28,128 nucleotides of DNA, taken from NCBI GenBank assembly GCA_034409055.1, contig DAOUMU010000538.1, positions 1-28,128 of the forward strand, written 5' to 3'. Position numbers and translations under genes: made by a program. Source of the DNA: DAOUMU01 sp034409055 (GTDB lineage Bacteria > Chloroflexota > Anaerolineae > 4572-78 > J111). Every line of letters starts with the position of its first letter. Position 1 is the first letter of the stretch. Below are positions 16,669 to 24,730 of the stretch, in pieces. The notes under the pieces were generated by a model. That model did no database searches. It was not told the origin of the DNA and saw only the letters and a list, made by a program, of their open reading frames with translations.

Positions 16669-17691
16669 TTAAATCTCCAAGACTACGCGAAAACCGCGCC
16701 AGTTGACTTCAGTGGTATGATCAGAATCAGAGCGACCACGGGCACTACACCTTAACCAAACCGGCGCATCGTTAAAGGCCCCGCCTCGATGCACCCGGTA
16801 TACCTGGTACAGGTATTGGTCGGCCTCCAGGTCTTCGCGACCATCGTCAGCCCGGTAAGGATTGGAAAACTTATTCTTATGCTCGTCGCTGCCCCAGAGG
16901 GTGCTGGTCCATTCCTGGACATTGCCGGCCATATCGTAACAGCCGTAAGGGCTGATTCCTGCGGGATAGGCAGTGACAGGGGTGGTATCACTGCTGCCTG
17001 TATTACAGGTTTCGGCCACCCATTCGTTACCCCAGGGGTAAAAACGGCCATCCGTACCCCTGGCCGCTTTCTCCCACTCGGCTTCGGTCGGTAAACGATA
17101 GAGGCGACCTGTTTCCCGGCTCAACCAGCCGCAGTAAGCCAGGGCATCATGCCAACTGATGCCAACGACCGGGTGATCAAGTTTAGCCGACGGGGGTTCG
17201 CCAAGAAACCAGCCGGCTCGTTTGGGGACATATTCTCGCCTTGATTCGCGCTTAATAAATTCCGCATACTGGCCATTGGTGACCGGGTATTTGCCGATAC
17301 GATAAGCCGGCAGCTTGATTTCATACTGGTCCGTCTCCTCAACCGGTATACCTTGACCTGGCCGGCTGCCCATCAAAAATGGACCGGCCGGGATAAGAAT
17401 GGTTTCAGGTTCAAAGGGCAGGGGCGGTGTTTCTAATTCAAGTTTGTCCAAATCAACCTGCTCAATATTGCTGGCCACCAGCAAGGGCCTGAGCAATTCC
17501 CTTAATTCATTTAACCCGGTTTTGGTCAGTTCGGTGGAAAGGGCCTGCTCAATTAACTCAATGGCCGCCTGGTGGTCGCTGATTTGGTTGAGCAGTTCAA
17601 GCGGAGTGTCGCCCCCATACTTTGCTTCTCTTTCTTCCAGGATGAGCAAATTTTCTCGGGTCCTCTGCAGCAGTTGGCTCAGGGTTATCAT
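16669..17691 (-). CDS. FGE1: FGE-sulfatase (SUMF1/C-type-lectin fold) protein with helical N-terminal domain
   Basis: A 340-residue paralogue of FGE2 and the first gene of the eight-gene run. I choose the ATG at 17691 (MITLSQLLQR) because it aligns with FGE2 and has GAGGA about eleven bases upstream. The frame stays open to 17787, but that extension translates a dispersed intergenic repeat. Helical N-terminal part: residues 1-85, with REAKYGGDTPLELLNQISDH. FGE-sulfatase part: ETILIPAGPFLMGS (97-110), YRIGKYPVTNGQYAEF (130-145), HPVVGISWHDALAYCGWLS (173-191), YRLPTEAEWEKAARG (198-212), YPWGNEW (218-224), DMAGNVQEWTSTLWG (253-267) and HRGGAF...LRCSAR...RGFRVVL (301-338). The catalytic cysteine pair of true FGEs is not evident. 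It probably acts as an adaptor or ligand-binding partner of SIR2a and nSTAND-A (inference). Confidence 0.9.
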   Translation of the reverse strand: MITLSQLLQRTRENLLILEEREAKYGGDTPLELLNQISDHQAAIELIEQALSTELTKTGLNELRELLRPLLVASNIEQVDLDKLELETPPLPFEPETILIPAGPFLMGSRPGQGIPVEETDQYEIKLPAYRIGKYPVTNGQYAEFIKRESRREYVPKRAGWFLGEPPSAKLDHPVVGISWHDALAYCGWLSRETGRLYRLPTEAEWEKAARGTDGRFYPWGNEWVAETCNTGSSDTTPVTAYPAGISPYGCYDMAGNVQEWTSTLWGSDEHKNKFSNPYRADDGREDLEADQYLYQVYRVHRGGAFNDAPVWLRCSARGRSDSDHTTEVNWRGFRVVLEI

Positions 17692-17747
17692 CAAATTATG
17701 TTCCTCAGTGATTAAAGATAAATTAATAACGTAACTGCCTACCCTCA

Positions 17748-17784
17748 TGTCATTCCGAGGAGCGGAACGACGAGGAATCTCCGG
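17748..17784. repeat. Dispersed-type repeat, CATTCCGAGGAGCG...GACGAGGAATC
   Basis: The element begins and ends with ATTCC/GGAAT in inverted orientation and reads TGTCATTCCGAGGAGCGGAA then CGACGAGGAATCTCC. Elements of this form are scattered in the intergenic DNA of many Chloroflexota-type genomes (recollection, not searched). It lies in the leader of the FGE1 operon and creates an artificial N-terminal extension of that frame. Confidence 0.5.
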
Positions 17785-17916
17785 CAACGTCTATATAACA
17801 ATGTTCGAGAACGTGACCAGGTCGGTGGATCAAGGACGGTGTGAGCAGGTGGATGAGGCGGTATTCTTTTTAGGGTCAGTCGGGGCTGCTGTCCAAAAAA
17901 TGGAGAACTGTACTCA

Positions 17917-17945
17917 ATTGTACTAAAGAAATTCGATCTGTGCAA
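17917..17945 (-). promoter_or_regulatory. Candidate promoter for the FGE1-to-nSTAND-C operon
   Basis: On the minus strand a TTGCAC (17945-17940) is separated by 17 bases from TACAAT (17922-17917). The -10 matches consensus at five of six positions, the -35 at three. The -10 overlaps an imperfect palindrome GTACTCAATTGTAC, a possible operator. The resulting leader would be about 220 bases. Confidence 0.35.
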
Positions 17946-17990
17946 TTAAAATTTGTAACTACTCAGGCTACCCACTGAAATGGTTTTTAT

Positions 17991-18020
17991 CCGCAGATTT
18001 CGCAGATTACACAGATTTTT
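17991..18020. repeat. CGCAGATT-type short tandem repeat
   Basis: Three imperfect copies of CGCAGATT / ACAGATT follow each other (CCGCAGATTT, CGCAGATTAC, ACAGATTTTT). Repeats of this kind are frequent between genes in Chloroflexota. No function is apparent here. Confidence 0.5.
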
Positions 18021-18043
18021 TATTCATTGGCCTCTTAGGCAGT

Positions 18044-18069
18044 CACGTAACACGCAACACGTAACACGT
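18044..18069. repeat. CACGTAACACG short tandem repeat
   Basis: Overlapping copies of ACACGYAACACGT (CACGTAACACGCAACACGTA followed by ACACGT). Simple intergenic repeat with no evident role. Confidence 0.5.
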
Positions 18070-18109
18070 TGAATTTAACAGGAAAAAAGGAGGATTGAAA
18101 TTTAATAGA

Positions 18110-18138
18110 TTGTATTATAAGATAATACCAGATATAAT
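18110..18138 (+). promoter_or_regulatory. Candidate promoter for the acyl-CoA synthetase gene
   Basis: TTGTAT (18110-18115) and a perfect TATAAT (18133-18138) are 17 bases apart. It would give a leader of about 135 bases before the ATG at 18282. The surrounding DNA is very AT-rich, so a chance match is possible. Confidence 0.4.
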
Positions 18139-18281
18139 AAATACGGTAATGCTTAATAACTCAATAGATCGAAATTTTTACCCTTCGACAAATCTAGCGG
18201 CCTGAGCCTCCTGTACGGAAGCTGCTTGTTGTCGGAGGATGGCATTTTTCAGAATTTGGATCTCTACTAGCTTAAAAAACG

Positions 18282-19982
18282 ATGCCTATGTCAAAGCCCT
18301 GGTTAAAATTTTACGATGAGGAAGTCCCCGATAAACTGATCATCCCTTCCCTGACCATCCCCGATTTGCTGAGAAAGGCCGCCGACAACTATGCCGGCCA
18401 GACGGCCACTGTCTTCATGGGCGCCCGCTTGAATTACGGTCAATTAAAACGAGAAGTTGATAAACTGGCGGCCGGCCTGCACGAACTGGGTGTCCGTAAA
18501 GGTGACCGGGTGGCGATTATGATGCCTAATTGCCCCCAAACCCTGATTGCCTATTATGCCACGCTTTCGCTGGGGGCCGTAACGGTGATGACCAATCCTC
18601 TTTACGTGGAGCGCGAGCTTGAGCATCAGTGGGGCGACTCCGGTGCGGAAACCGTCATCAGTCTGGATCTGTTCTGGCCCCGCATTGAAGCCGTTAAGCA
18701 AAAACTACCCATTAAGCAGGTCATTCTTTCCCGCGTTCAGGATTATATGCCCCTGCTCAAACGGACGTTAATCCCGCTGGAACTTCGTCGCCAGGGTAAA
18801 TGGGTCGATGTAAAATACAACGATACCGTTCATCCCTTTAAAAAGCTGATCGATCGTCAGCGCAACCTTCCTCCCGTGGTCGACCTGAAGCCCGAAGACC
18901 TGGCCTGTTTACAATATACGGGGGGCACCACCGGCCTGCCCAAGGGGGCGATGCTGAGCCATCGTAATCTAATGGCCAGCCTGACTCAGATTCGCTCCTT
19001 CCTCCTATTTGAGCATCAGGAAACTGAAGACGTGGCCCTGGCTATTATGCCCTTTTTCCACGTCTACGGCATGAATGGGCTGATGAATATGGCCGTCTAT
19101 CTGGCCGCCAGCCTGGTGCTTATCCCTCAGCCTGATATCAAAGTAATCGTCGAGGCCATAGCCACCGAGCGGCCGACCTTTTTCACCGGTATCCCTTCCC
19201 TATTCGTGGCCCTGAATAATTACCGGGCCATTGATAAAGTTGATCTAACCTCGATTAAGGCCGTTTTCAGCGGGGCGGCCCCCCTGCCGGTGGACGTGAT
19301 GGAGAAATTTGAAGCCCGCACCGGGGCACGTATTGCCGAAGCCTACGGCATGACCGAGGCTTCTTCGGTGACCCATGTGAACCCTATGAAAGGTCAGCGC
19401 AAATTTGGCAGCATCGGCTTGCCCATTATCGGCACGGATGCCAAAATTGTCGAGGTTAAGGATCACACCAAAACGCTTGGGGCTGGCCAGGTGGGCGAAC
19501 TGATGATCAAGGGTCCCCAGGTGATGCGGGGCTATTGGAACGCGCCCGAAGAAACGGCTAACACGCTGATCGATGGCTGGCTACGCACCGGTGACCTGGC
19601 TCGTATGGACGAAGACGGTTATTTTTACATTGTCGATCGCAAGAAAGACATGATTCTCAGCGCCGGTTACAACGTCTATCCACGTGAGGTGGAGGAGGTT
19701 CTGTACCAGCACCCCAAAGTTTTAGAAGCCGCAGTCATTGGCATTCCCGATGGCATGCGTGGCGAAAAGATCGCCGCTTACCTTACCCTCAAGCCCGGCC
19801 AAACGGCCACAGCAGCCGAAGTTCGCGCTTTTTGCCGGGAGCGATTGGCTCAATACAAACAACCGCGCCTGGTTGTCTTCCGGGATCGTCTGCCCAAGTC
19901 GCTGGCCGGTAAAGTACTCCGGCGCGAGTTGCGAGAAGAAGTTCTGGCTGAATTAGAGAAACCGGATGGCCAGAAAGCCTGA
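18282..19982 (+). CDS. Long-chain fatty-acid--CoA ligase (AMP-binding family)
   Basis: A 566-residue acyl-CoA synthetase. Enzymes of this family activate a fatty acid with ATP to the acyl-AMP and then transfer it to CoA, feeding beta-oxidation or lipid synthesis in the cytoplasm. The AMP-binding signature YTGGTTGLPKG is at 212-222. YGMTEAS (A5 motif), MIKGPQVMRGYW, the hinge YFYIVDRKKDMI from 447 (Asp452) and GYNVYPREVEEVL follow in order. The C-terminal catalytic lysine is Lys544 in PKSLAGKVLRREL. Length and motif order match FadD-type ligases, but chain-length preference cannot be read. No strong Shine-Dalgarno precedes the ATG at 18282, and the ATG two codons later (18288) is an alternative. 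It is the first plus-strand gene next to the conflict locus, with no visible functional link to it. Confidence 0.93.
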   Translation: MPMSKPWLKFYDEEVPDKLIIPSLTIPDLLRKAADNYAGQTATVFMGARLNYGQLKREVDKLAAGLHELGVRKGDRVAIMMPNCPQTLIAYYATLSLGAVTVMTNPLYVERELEHQWGDSGAETVISLDLFWPRIEAVKQKLPIKQVILSRVQDYMPLLKRTLIPLELRRQGKWVDVKYNDTVHPFKKLIDRQRNLPPVVDLKPEDLACLQYTGGTTGLPKGAMLSHRNLMASLTQIRSFLLFEHQETEDVALAIMPFFHVYGMNGLMNMAVYLAASLVLIPQPDIKVIVEAIATERPTFFTGIPSLFVALNNYRAIDKVDLTSIKAVFSGAAPLPVDVMEKFEARTGARIAEAYGMTEASSVTHVNPMKGQRKFGSIGLPIIGTDAKIVEVKDHTKTLGAGQVGELMIKGPQVMRGYWNAPEETANTLIDGWLRTGDLARMDEDGYFYIVDRKKDMILSAGYNVYPREVEEVLYQHPKVLEAAVIGIPDGMRGEKIAAYLTLKPGQTATAAEVRAFCRERLAQYKQPRLVVFRDRLPKSLAGKVLRRELREEVLAELEKPDGQKA

Positions 19983-20081
19983 ATTGATACAGGTCTTCGC
20001 CCTGCCCCCCGAAAAAAAACCAATTGTGAATTGTCAATATCATAACTCGCCCCAAAACTGAAACGCACCCACCTGAACTGC

Positions 20082-20109
20082 TTGGCTTTATTTAAAGAAT
20101 AATTATAAT
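20082..20109 (+). promoter_or_regulatory. Candidate promoter for the xdhC-tricorn pair
   Basis: TTGGCT (20082-20087), 16-base spacer, perfect TATAAT (20104-20109), about 37 bases before the ATG at 20146. The -35 matches consensus at four of six positions. Confidence 0.4.
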
Positions 20110-20145
20110 TACAATCTCAAATAATAATAGTCGGTGACTTGAACG

Positions 20146-21306
20146 ATGAAAGAAATCTTACCAGAGCTTGAAGCGTGGCAAGGCCGGGGTGAAAACATTG
20201 CCGTGGCTACGGTGATCCAAACCTGGGGGTCCTCGCCCCGGGCTGCCGGGGCCAAGATGGCCATTAATCAAAAAGGGGAAATGATCGGTTCTGTCAGTGG
20301 GGGCTGTGTCGAAGGAGCCGTGATTGAAGAGGCAAGGCAGGTGCTCAAAACCGGGCGACCCAAGTTGTTACATTTTGGGGTGGTCGACGAAACGGCCTGG
20401 GAAGTCGGCCTGGCCTGTGGCGGTACCATTGAAATCTTTGTAGAACGGTTCTCTCCCTTAAAGTATGCCATCAACCAAGATCAAGCCGTCACGCTGGCTA
20501 CGATTGTGCGTGGCCCTGACGATTTACTGGGCAGCAAGGCCGTTATCCCTGTCCGGGGTGAGCCGGTCGGACCGCTGCTGGAAACAGCCTGGCGCGATCA
20601 AATTCTGGGTGACGCCTATGACCTGCTCCAACAACGTGCCTCGACCATTCGCCACTATGCCGCCATCCCTCCTGGCCCCCCAAAGGGGGAAATGGCTTTC
20701 CAGCAGCGTGCCTCGACCGTTGGCCGCTATGCCGCCTCGCTGCCCAGCGGAGAAGAGGAGAGCCAGGAGGGGGTGGATGTTTTTTTTGATGTGCACCAAC
20801 CGGCCCCACGGCTGATTATCGTTGGCGGGGTGCATATTGCCATCCAGGTGATTCACTTTGCCAAACTTCTTGGTTTCTGTACCTATCTGGTTGACCCCCG
20901 TACCGCTTTCGCTACCCCCGAAAGATTTCCCCACGTAGACCATATAGTTCATAAGTGGCCTGATGAAGCTCTATCAGAAATTGGTCTCACCAGCGAAACC
21001 AGCGTGGTGGTGGTGACGCATGATCCCAAGCTGGACGACCCGGCCTTGATGATGGCTCTGCCCAGCCCGGCCCGGTACGTAGGGGCCCTGGGCAGCTCCA
21101 GGACTCACGCCAAACGGATCAAGCGCCTGCGGGCCGAGGGGTTGGCCCCGGAACACCTGAACCGGTTACACGCCCCCATTGGCCTGAACATTGGCGGGCG
21201 TACGCCGGCCGAAATCGCCCTGAGCATCGTGGCCGAGATTGTGGCCACACGGAACAACATGCCACTGACAGAAAAACCAAAATTTTTTCCAGAGGATAAA
21301 CAATGA
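20146..21306 (+). CDS. XdhC/CoxI family protein (molybdenum-cofactor insertion)
   Basis: A 386-residue protein. XdhC-type proteins bind and sulfurate molybdenum cofactor and deliver it to xanthine or CO dehydrogenase-like enzymes. The N-terminal XdhC_CoxI domain shows VIQTWGSSPRAAGAKMAI (24-40), GSVSGGCVEGAV (48-59) and GLACGGTIEIFVE. The C-terminal Rossmann-like XdhC_C domain starts with RLIIVGGVHIA (222-232) and ends with HAPIGLNIGGRTPAEIALSIVAEIV. The interdomain linker carries a 24-residue in-frame repeat: residues 162-185, then a partial second copy from 186. The DNA there contains a CCCCCCAAAGGGGG palindrome. The stop overlaps the next start by four bases (ATGA), so it is translationally coupled to the Tricorn-like protease. 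No molybdo-hydroxylase subunits are present in the window. Confidence 0.9.
   Translation: MKEILPELEAWQGRGENIAVATVIQTWGSSPRAAGAKMAINQKGEMIGSVSGGCVEGAVIEEARQVLKTGRPKLLHFGVVDETAWEVGLACGGTIEIFVERFSPLKYAINQDQAVTLATIVRGPDDLLGSKAVIPVRGEPVGPLLETAWRDQILGDAYDLLQQRASTIRHYAAIPPGPPKGEMAFQQRASTVGRYAASLPSGEEESQEGVDVFFDVHQPAPRLIIVGGVHIAIQVIHFAKLLGFCTYLVDPRTAFATPERFPHVDHIVHKWPDEALSEIGLTSETSVVVVTHDPKLDDPALMMALPSPARYVGALGSSRTHAKRIKRLRAEGLAPEHLNRLHAPIGLNIGGRTPAEIALSIVAEIVATRNNMPLTEKPKFFPEDKQ
20629..20755 (+). repeat. In-frame 72-bp repeat and palindromic insert within xdhC
   Basis: Two direct copies with a 72-base period start at 20629 and 20701. Their first 42 bases are nearly identical, beginning CARCARCGTGCCTCGACC. 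Between them lies CCTGGCCCCCCAAAGGGGG (20671-20689), almost the same as the intergenic hairpin at 15577-15593. The element encodes a QQRAST...YAA peptide twice without breaking the reading frame. Confidence 0.75.
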
Positions 21307-24300
21307 CAGCAGAAGGTTACTATCGTTATCCAACGATCTATAAAGATAACGTTGTTTTTGGGTGTGAAGATGATTTATGGACCGTGTCAGGGCAGGGTGG
21401 GGTGGCCCGACGGCTCACCGCGAATTTGGGTATGGTCTCTCACCCGGCCTTTTCGCCCGACGGTCAATGGCTGGCTTTTGTTGGTCGTGAAGACGGCGAA
21501 ACTGAAGTGTACGTGATGCCGGCCTCTGGTGGCCCGGCCACCCGCCTGACTTATCTGGGTAGTTATACAACCGTGCTGGGCTGGACACCGGACGGCCAGA
21601 TTGTATTTGCCAGTGATACCGGGCAACCGTTTCAGCGTCTGACTCCACTTTATACCATTGATCCCACCGAACCCGGCGCGCAACCACAACCTATGCCCTG
21701 TGGTCCGGCTCGCTCTATTTCATTCGGCCCCGAGGCCGGGATGGTGATTGGACGGCGGGTCAATGACCTGGCCAACTGGAAACGGTATCGCGGCGGCAGA
21801 ACCGGTGATATCTGGATCGACCGGCAGGGTGAGGGACGCTTTAGGCCGTTGCTGAAAAAGTTAAAGGGCAACATGGCCAACCCGATGTGGATCGGCGACC
21901 GGATTTATTTCTTATCGGACCACGAGGGGATTGGTAATATCTATGCCTGTACTCTGACCGGCAAAAAGATTCAACGTCAAACTCACCACCAGGATTACTA
22001 CGTCCGCAACCCGGCCACCGACGGGCGGCGCATTGTCTATCAGAGCGGAGCTGATCTCTATATTTTTGACCCGGCCAAGGCAGACGGCGTTGAGCTTCCC
22101 CCCAAAATCGAGATTCAGTTGCATAGCCCTCGCGTCCAGCGCAATCGCAAATTTGTGAAGGCCGCCTCGTATCTTGATTATTACACGCTTCATCCCCAGG
22201 GACACAGCGTGGCTGTTACCAGCCGGGGCAAAGCTTTTGCCATGTCAAATTGGGAAGGAGCAGCCATTCAATACGGCCAGCCACAGAATGTGCGCTATCG
22301 GCTGGTGGAGTGGCTCAATGATGGCCAGCGACTGGTGATGGTCAGTGATGCCACCGGCGAGGAAACCCTTGAAATCCACACCGATCTCTCCCAGGCGCCT
22401 CCCAATGGGTCCGTGGAACGTTTAGAAGGATTGGATATAGGCCGTCCCATTTTTCTGGCGGTATCGCCGAAAAAGGATGCCCTGATTCTGGCTAATCACC
22501 GGTATGAACTTATTTACGTTGATTTAGAGAGCAAAGCGCTCAAGATACTGGACAAAAGCACCTATGGCCGCATTGCCGGGGCCGACTGGTCGCCGGACGG
22601 CCAGTGGGTGGCCTATAGTCTCAGAACTTCTCTCTATACGGCGGCCATTAAATTATGTCACGTCGAAACCGGCGCGACCCATTTTGTGACGCCTCCCAAC
22701 ACGATGAGCGACTTTGGCCCCAGTTTTGACCCGACCGGTAAATATGTCTACTTCATCTCCTACCGAGATTTTGACCCGGTGCATGATACCCACTACTTTG
22801 ATTTGAATTTCCCCCGTGGGGGCCGGCCCTACCTGGTCACACTGCGCAAGGATTTGCCCAACCCCTTCATCCCCCTGCCGGGTGAAGCAGCCAAAGAGAA
22901 AAAAGACGAGAACAATCAACAAGAAAAGAACGAGCCAGCCACAGCCAAAGATGGCCAAACCAAGGATGAAGGGAAAGAAAAAGAAGCGGAAAAAACAGAG
23001 CCGATTCAAATTGATTTGGCTGGCATCCAGTCTCGGGTGGCCGCTTTTCCCGTGCCCGAAGGACGCTACCACCAAGTTAGAGGCATTAAAGACAAAGTAC
23101 TCTTTACCTCATTCCCCATCGAAGGTCATTTAGGCAACAATTGGCGCAACAAGGACGAGGTCGGCAAGGGCGCGATGGAAATGTACGACCTGGTCGAGCG
23201 CAAAAAGGAGTTCATTGTTAACGGGATCAACAGTTTTGATGTCTCTCGTGATAGAAATTACTTTATTTACCGTTCCGGTAAAAATTTACGGGTCATCAAG
23301 GCCGGAGAGAAGCCAGATAATAGCGCCACCGGTCATACCAAAAAGAGTGGCTGGATCGACCTGAGCCGGGCCAGGGTGGCCGTCAATCCACCGGATGAGT
23401 GGCGCCAGATGTTTCGTGAAGCCTGGCGTTTGCAGCGGGACCATTTCTGGACGGAGGACATGGCCCAGGTGGATTGGCAGCAGGTTTACGAGCGTTACTA
23501 TCCTTTGATCGACCGGGTCACCACCCGTTCCGAGTTTTCGGATTTGATGTGGGAGATGCAAGGTGAACTGGGAACCTCCCATGCCTACGAATTTGGCGGT
23601 GATTATCGCCCCACGCCCCGGTACCGGCAGGGCTTCTTGGGGGCCGACTTTGAGTACGATGCCGAAACGGATGGTTACCGGGTGACGAACATCGTGCAGG
23701 GAGATGCCTGGTTAGAGCCGTTCGACTCACCCCTGAATCGGCTGGGGGTTAATGTGCAGATCGGTGACGTGCTGCTGGCCATTGATGGACAACGTTTGAG
23801 CAAACAAGTTTCGCCCCAGCAATTATTGGTCAACCGGGCCGGGATCGAAGTTCAGCTTACCCTGGCCGCTAATTCGGCTGATACCGGCCAGTCCGCCCCG
23901 CCAGAAGCGACGAACGGCCAGGAAACGAATGAATCCCAGGCGGCAGCAAACAACCAGGTCCGTAACGTGTTGGTCAAAACGCTCCGGAACGAAACCCGGG
24001 CTCGCTACCGGGCCTGGGTGGAAAATAACCGCCGCCGGGTGCATGAGGCCACGGAAGGCCGGGTGGGTTACGTACACGTGCCCGATATGGGGCCTTTTGG
24101 CTACGCCGAATTTCACCGTTACTACCTGGCCGAGTCTGAGCGAGAAGGCTTGATTGTCGACGTGCGCTTTAACGGCGGGGGCAATGTGTCCCAATTGCTG
24201 CTGGAAAAGCTGGCCCGCCGCCGCATCGGCTATGACCAGCCCCGTTATGGCCAGGCCATGCCCTATCCCTTCCATTCTGTCCTGGGCCCTATGGTGGCCC

Positions 24301-24695
24301 TGACCAACGAGTCCGCCGGCTCCGATGGCGACATCTTTTGCCACGCCTTTAAGATCATGGACCTGGGACCGCTCATCGGCAAGCGCACCTGGGGCGGGGT
24401 GATTGGCATCTGGCCCCGTCACTCCCTGGTAGACGGCACCACCACTACCCAGCCGGAATTTTCCTACTGGTTTGAGGACGTGGGCTGGGCCGTCGAAAAT
24501 TACGGCACCGCCCCGGACATCGAGGTCGAGATCAAACCGCAAGATTACGCCAAAGGTAAAGATACCCAGTTGGAGCGGGGGATTAAAGAGATCTTAAAAC
24601 TGATGGAGGAAAATCCACCGCACCTGCCCGATTTTGGCCCCAAACCCTCCCTGGCCCTGCCCAAGTTACCGCAGGGTAAGAAGCAAAAGAAATAA
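21303..24695 (+). CDS. Tricorn-like protease (S41 family)
   Basis: A 1130-residue homologue of Tricorn core protease, a cytosolic peptidase that trims peptides released by larger proteases. N-terminal WD/PD40-like repeats (FSPDGQWLAFVG, WTPDGQIVFASD) form the first propeller, and the region to about residue 690 the second. A Lys/Glu-rich insert (about 530-575) interrupts the second propeller. A helical bundle then leads to GTSHAYE (757-763, Ser759 and His760), a PDZ domain from about 780 (FLGADFEYD, GDVLLAIDGQ), the nucleophile motif NESAGSDGD (1002-1010, Ser1007) and the charge-relay Glu in AVENYG (Glu1065). All residues corresponding to the known Ser-His-Ser-Glu tetrad of Thermoplasma Tricorn are present, so it should be active. 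A low-complexity insert rich in Asn, Gln and Glu follows the PDZ domain. The ATG overlaps the xdhC stop. Confidence 0.95.
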   Translation: MTAEGYYRYPTIYKDNVVFGCEDDLWTVSGQGGVARRLTANLGMVSHPAFSPDGQWLAFVGREDGETEVYVMPASGGPATRLTYLGSYTTVLGWTPDGQIVFASDTGQPFQRLTPLYTIDPTEPGAQPQPMPCGPARSISFGPEAGMVIGRRVNDLANWKRYRGGRTGDIWIDRQGEGRFRPLLKKLKGNMANPMWIGDRIYFLSDHEGIGNIYACTLTGKKIQRQTHHQDYYVRNPATDGRRIVYQSGADLYIFDPAKADGVELPPKIEIQLHSPRVQRNRKFVKAASYLDYYTLHPQGHSVAVTSRGKAFAMSNWEGAAIQYGQPQNVRYRLVEWLNDGQRLVMVSDATGEETLEIHTDLSQAPPNGSVERLEGLDIGRPIFLAVSPKKDALILANHRYELIYVDLESKALKILDKSTYGRIAGADWSPDGQWVAYSLRTSLYTAAIKLCHVETGATHFVTPPNTMSDFGPSFDPTGKYVYFISYRDFDPVHDTHYFDLNFPRGGRPYLVTLRKDLPNPFIPLPGEAAKEKKDENNQQEKNEPATAKDGQTKDEGKEKEAEKTEPIQIDLAGIQSRVAAFPVPEGRYHQVRGIKDKVLFTSFPIEGHLGNNWRNKDEVGKGAMEMYDLVERKKEFIVNGINSFDVSRDRNYFIYRSGKNLRVIKAGEKPDNSATGHTKKSGWIDLSRARVAVNPPDEWRQMFREAWRLQRDHFWTEDMAQVDWQQVYERYYPLIDRVTTRSEFSDLMWEMQGELGTSHAYEFGGDYRPTPRYRQGFLGADFEYDAETDGYRVTNIVQGDAWLEPFDSPLNRLGVNVQIGDVLLAIDGQRLSKQVSPQQLLVNRAGIEVQLTLAANSADTGQSAPPEATNGQETNESQAAANNQVRNVLVKTLRNETRARYRAWVENNRRRVHEATEGRVGYVHVPDMGPFGYAEFHRYYLAESEREGLIVDVRFNGGGNVSQLLLEKLARRRIGYDQPRYGQAMPYPFHSVLGPMVALTNESAGSDGDIFCHAFKIMDLGPLIGKRTWGGVIGIWPRHSLVDGTTTTQPEFSYWFEDVGWAVENYGTAPDIEVEIKPQDYAKGKDTQLERGIKEILKLMEENPPHLPDFGPKPSLALPKLPQGKKQKK

Positions 24696-24730
24696 AAAAA
24701 ATTGGACCACCTGGTCAACGACCGGCTGAA

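Larger units (their letters stand above)
17692..18281. other. Gene-free divergent spacer (590 bases)
   Basis: This stretch separates the minus-strand conflict operon from the plus-strand acyl-CoA synthetase gene. It holds three short repeat elements, one promoter candidate in each direction and an AT-rich block at about 18070-18180. I see no tRNA, small RNA or credible small gene in it. A weak inverted pair (CCTCC at 18207-18211, GGAGG at 18234-18238) lies in the presumed leader of the synthetase gene. Confidence 0.6.

Noticed and set aside
18201..18240. Leader of the acyl-CoA synthetase gene considered as a T-box or riboswitch
   Set aside because: Only a 5-bp CCTCC/GGAGG pairing is present, and no conserved T-box or known riboswitch core can be seen.
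23823..24542. Antisense frame of 239 codons inside the Tricorn-like gene
   Set aside because: It lies opposite the PDZ and catalytic region, which has all expected residues. Glycine/valine-rich shadow translation.
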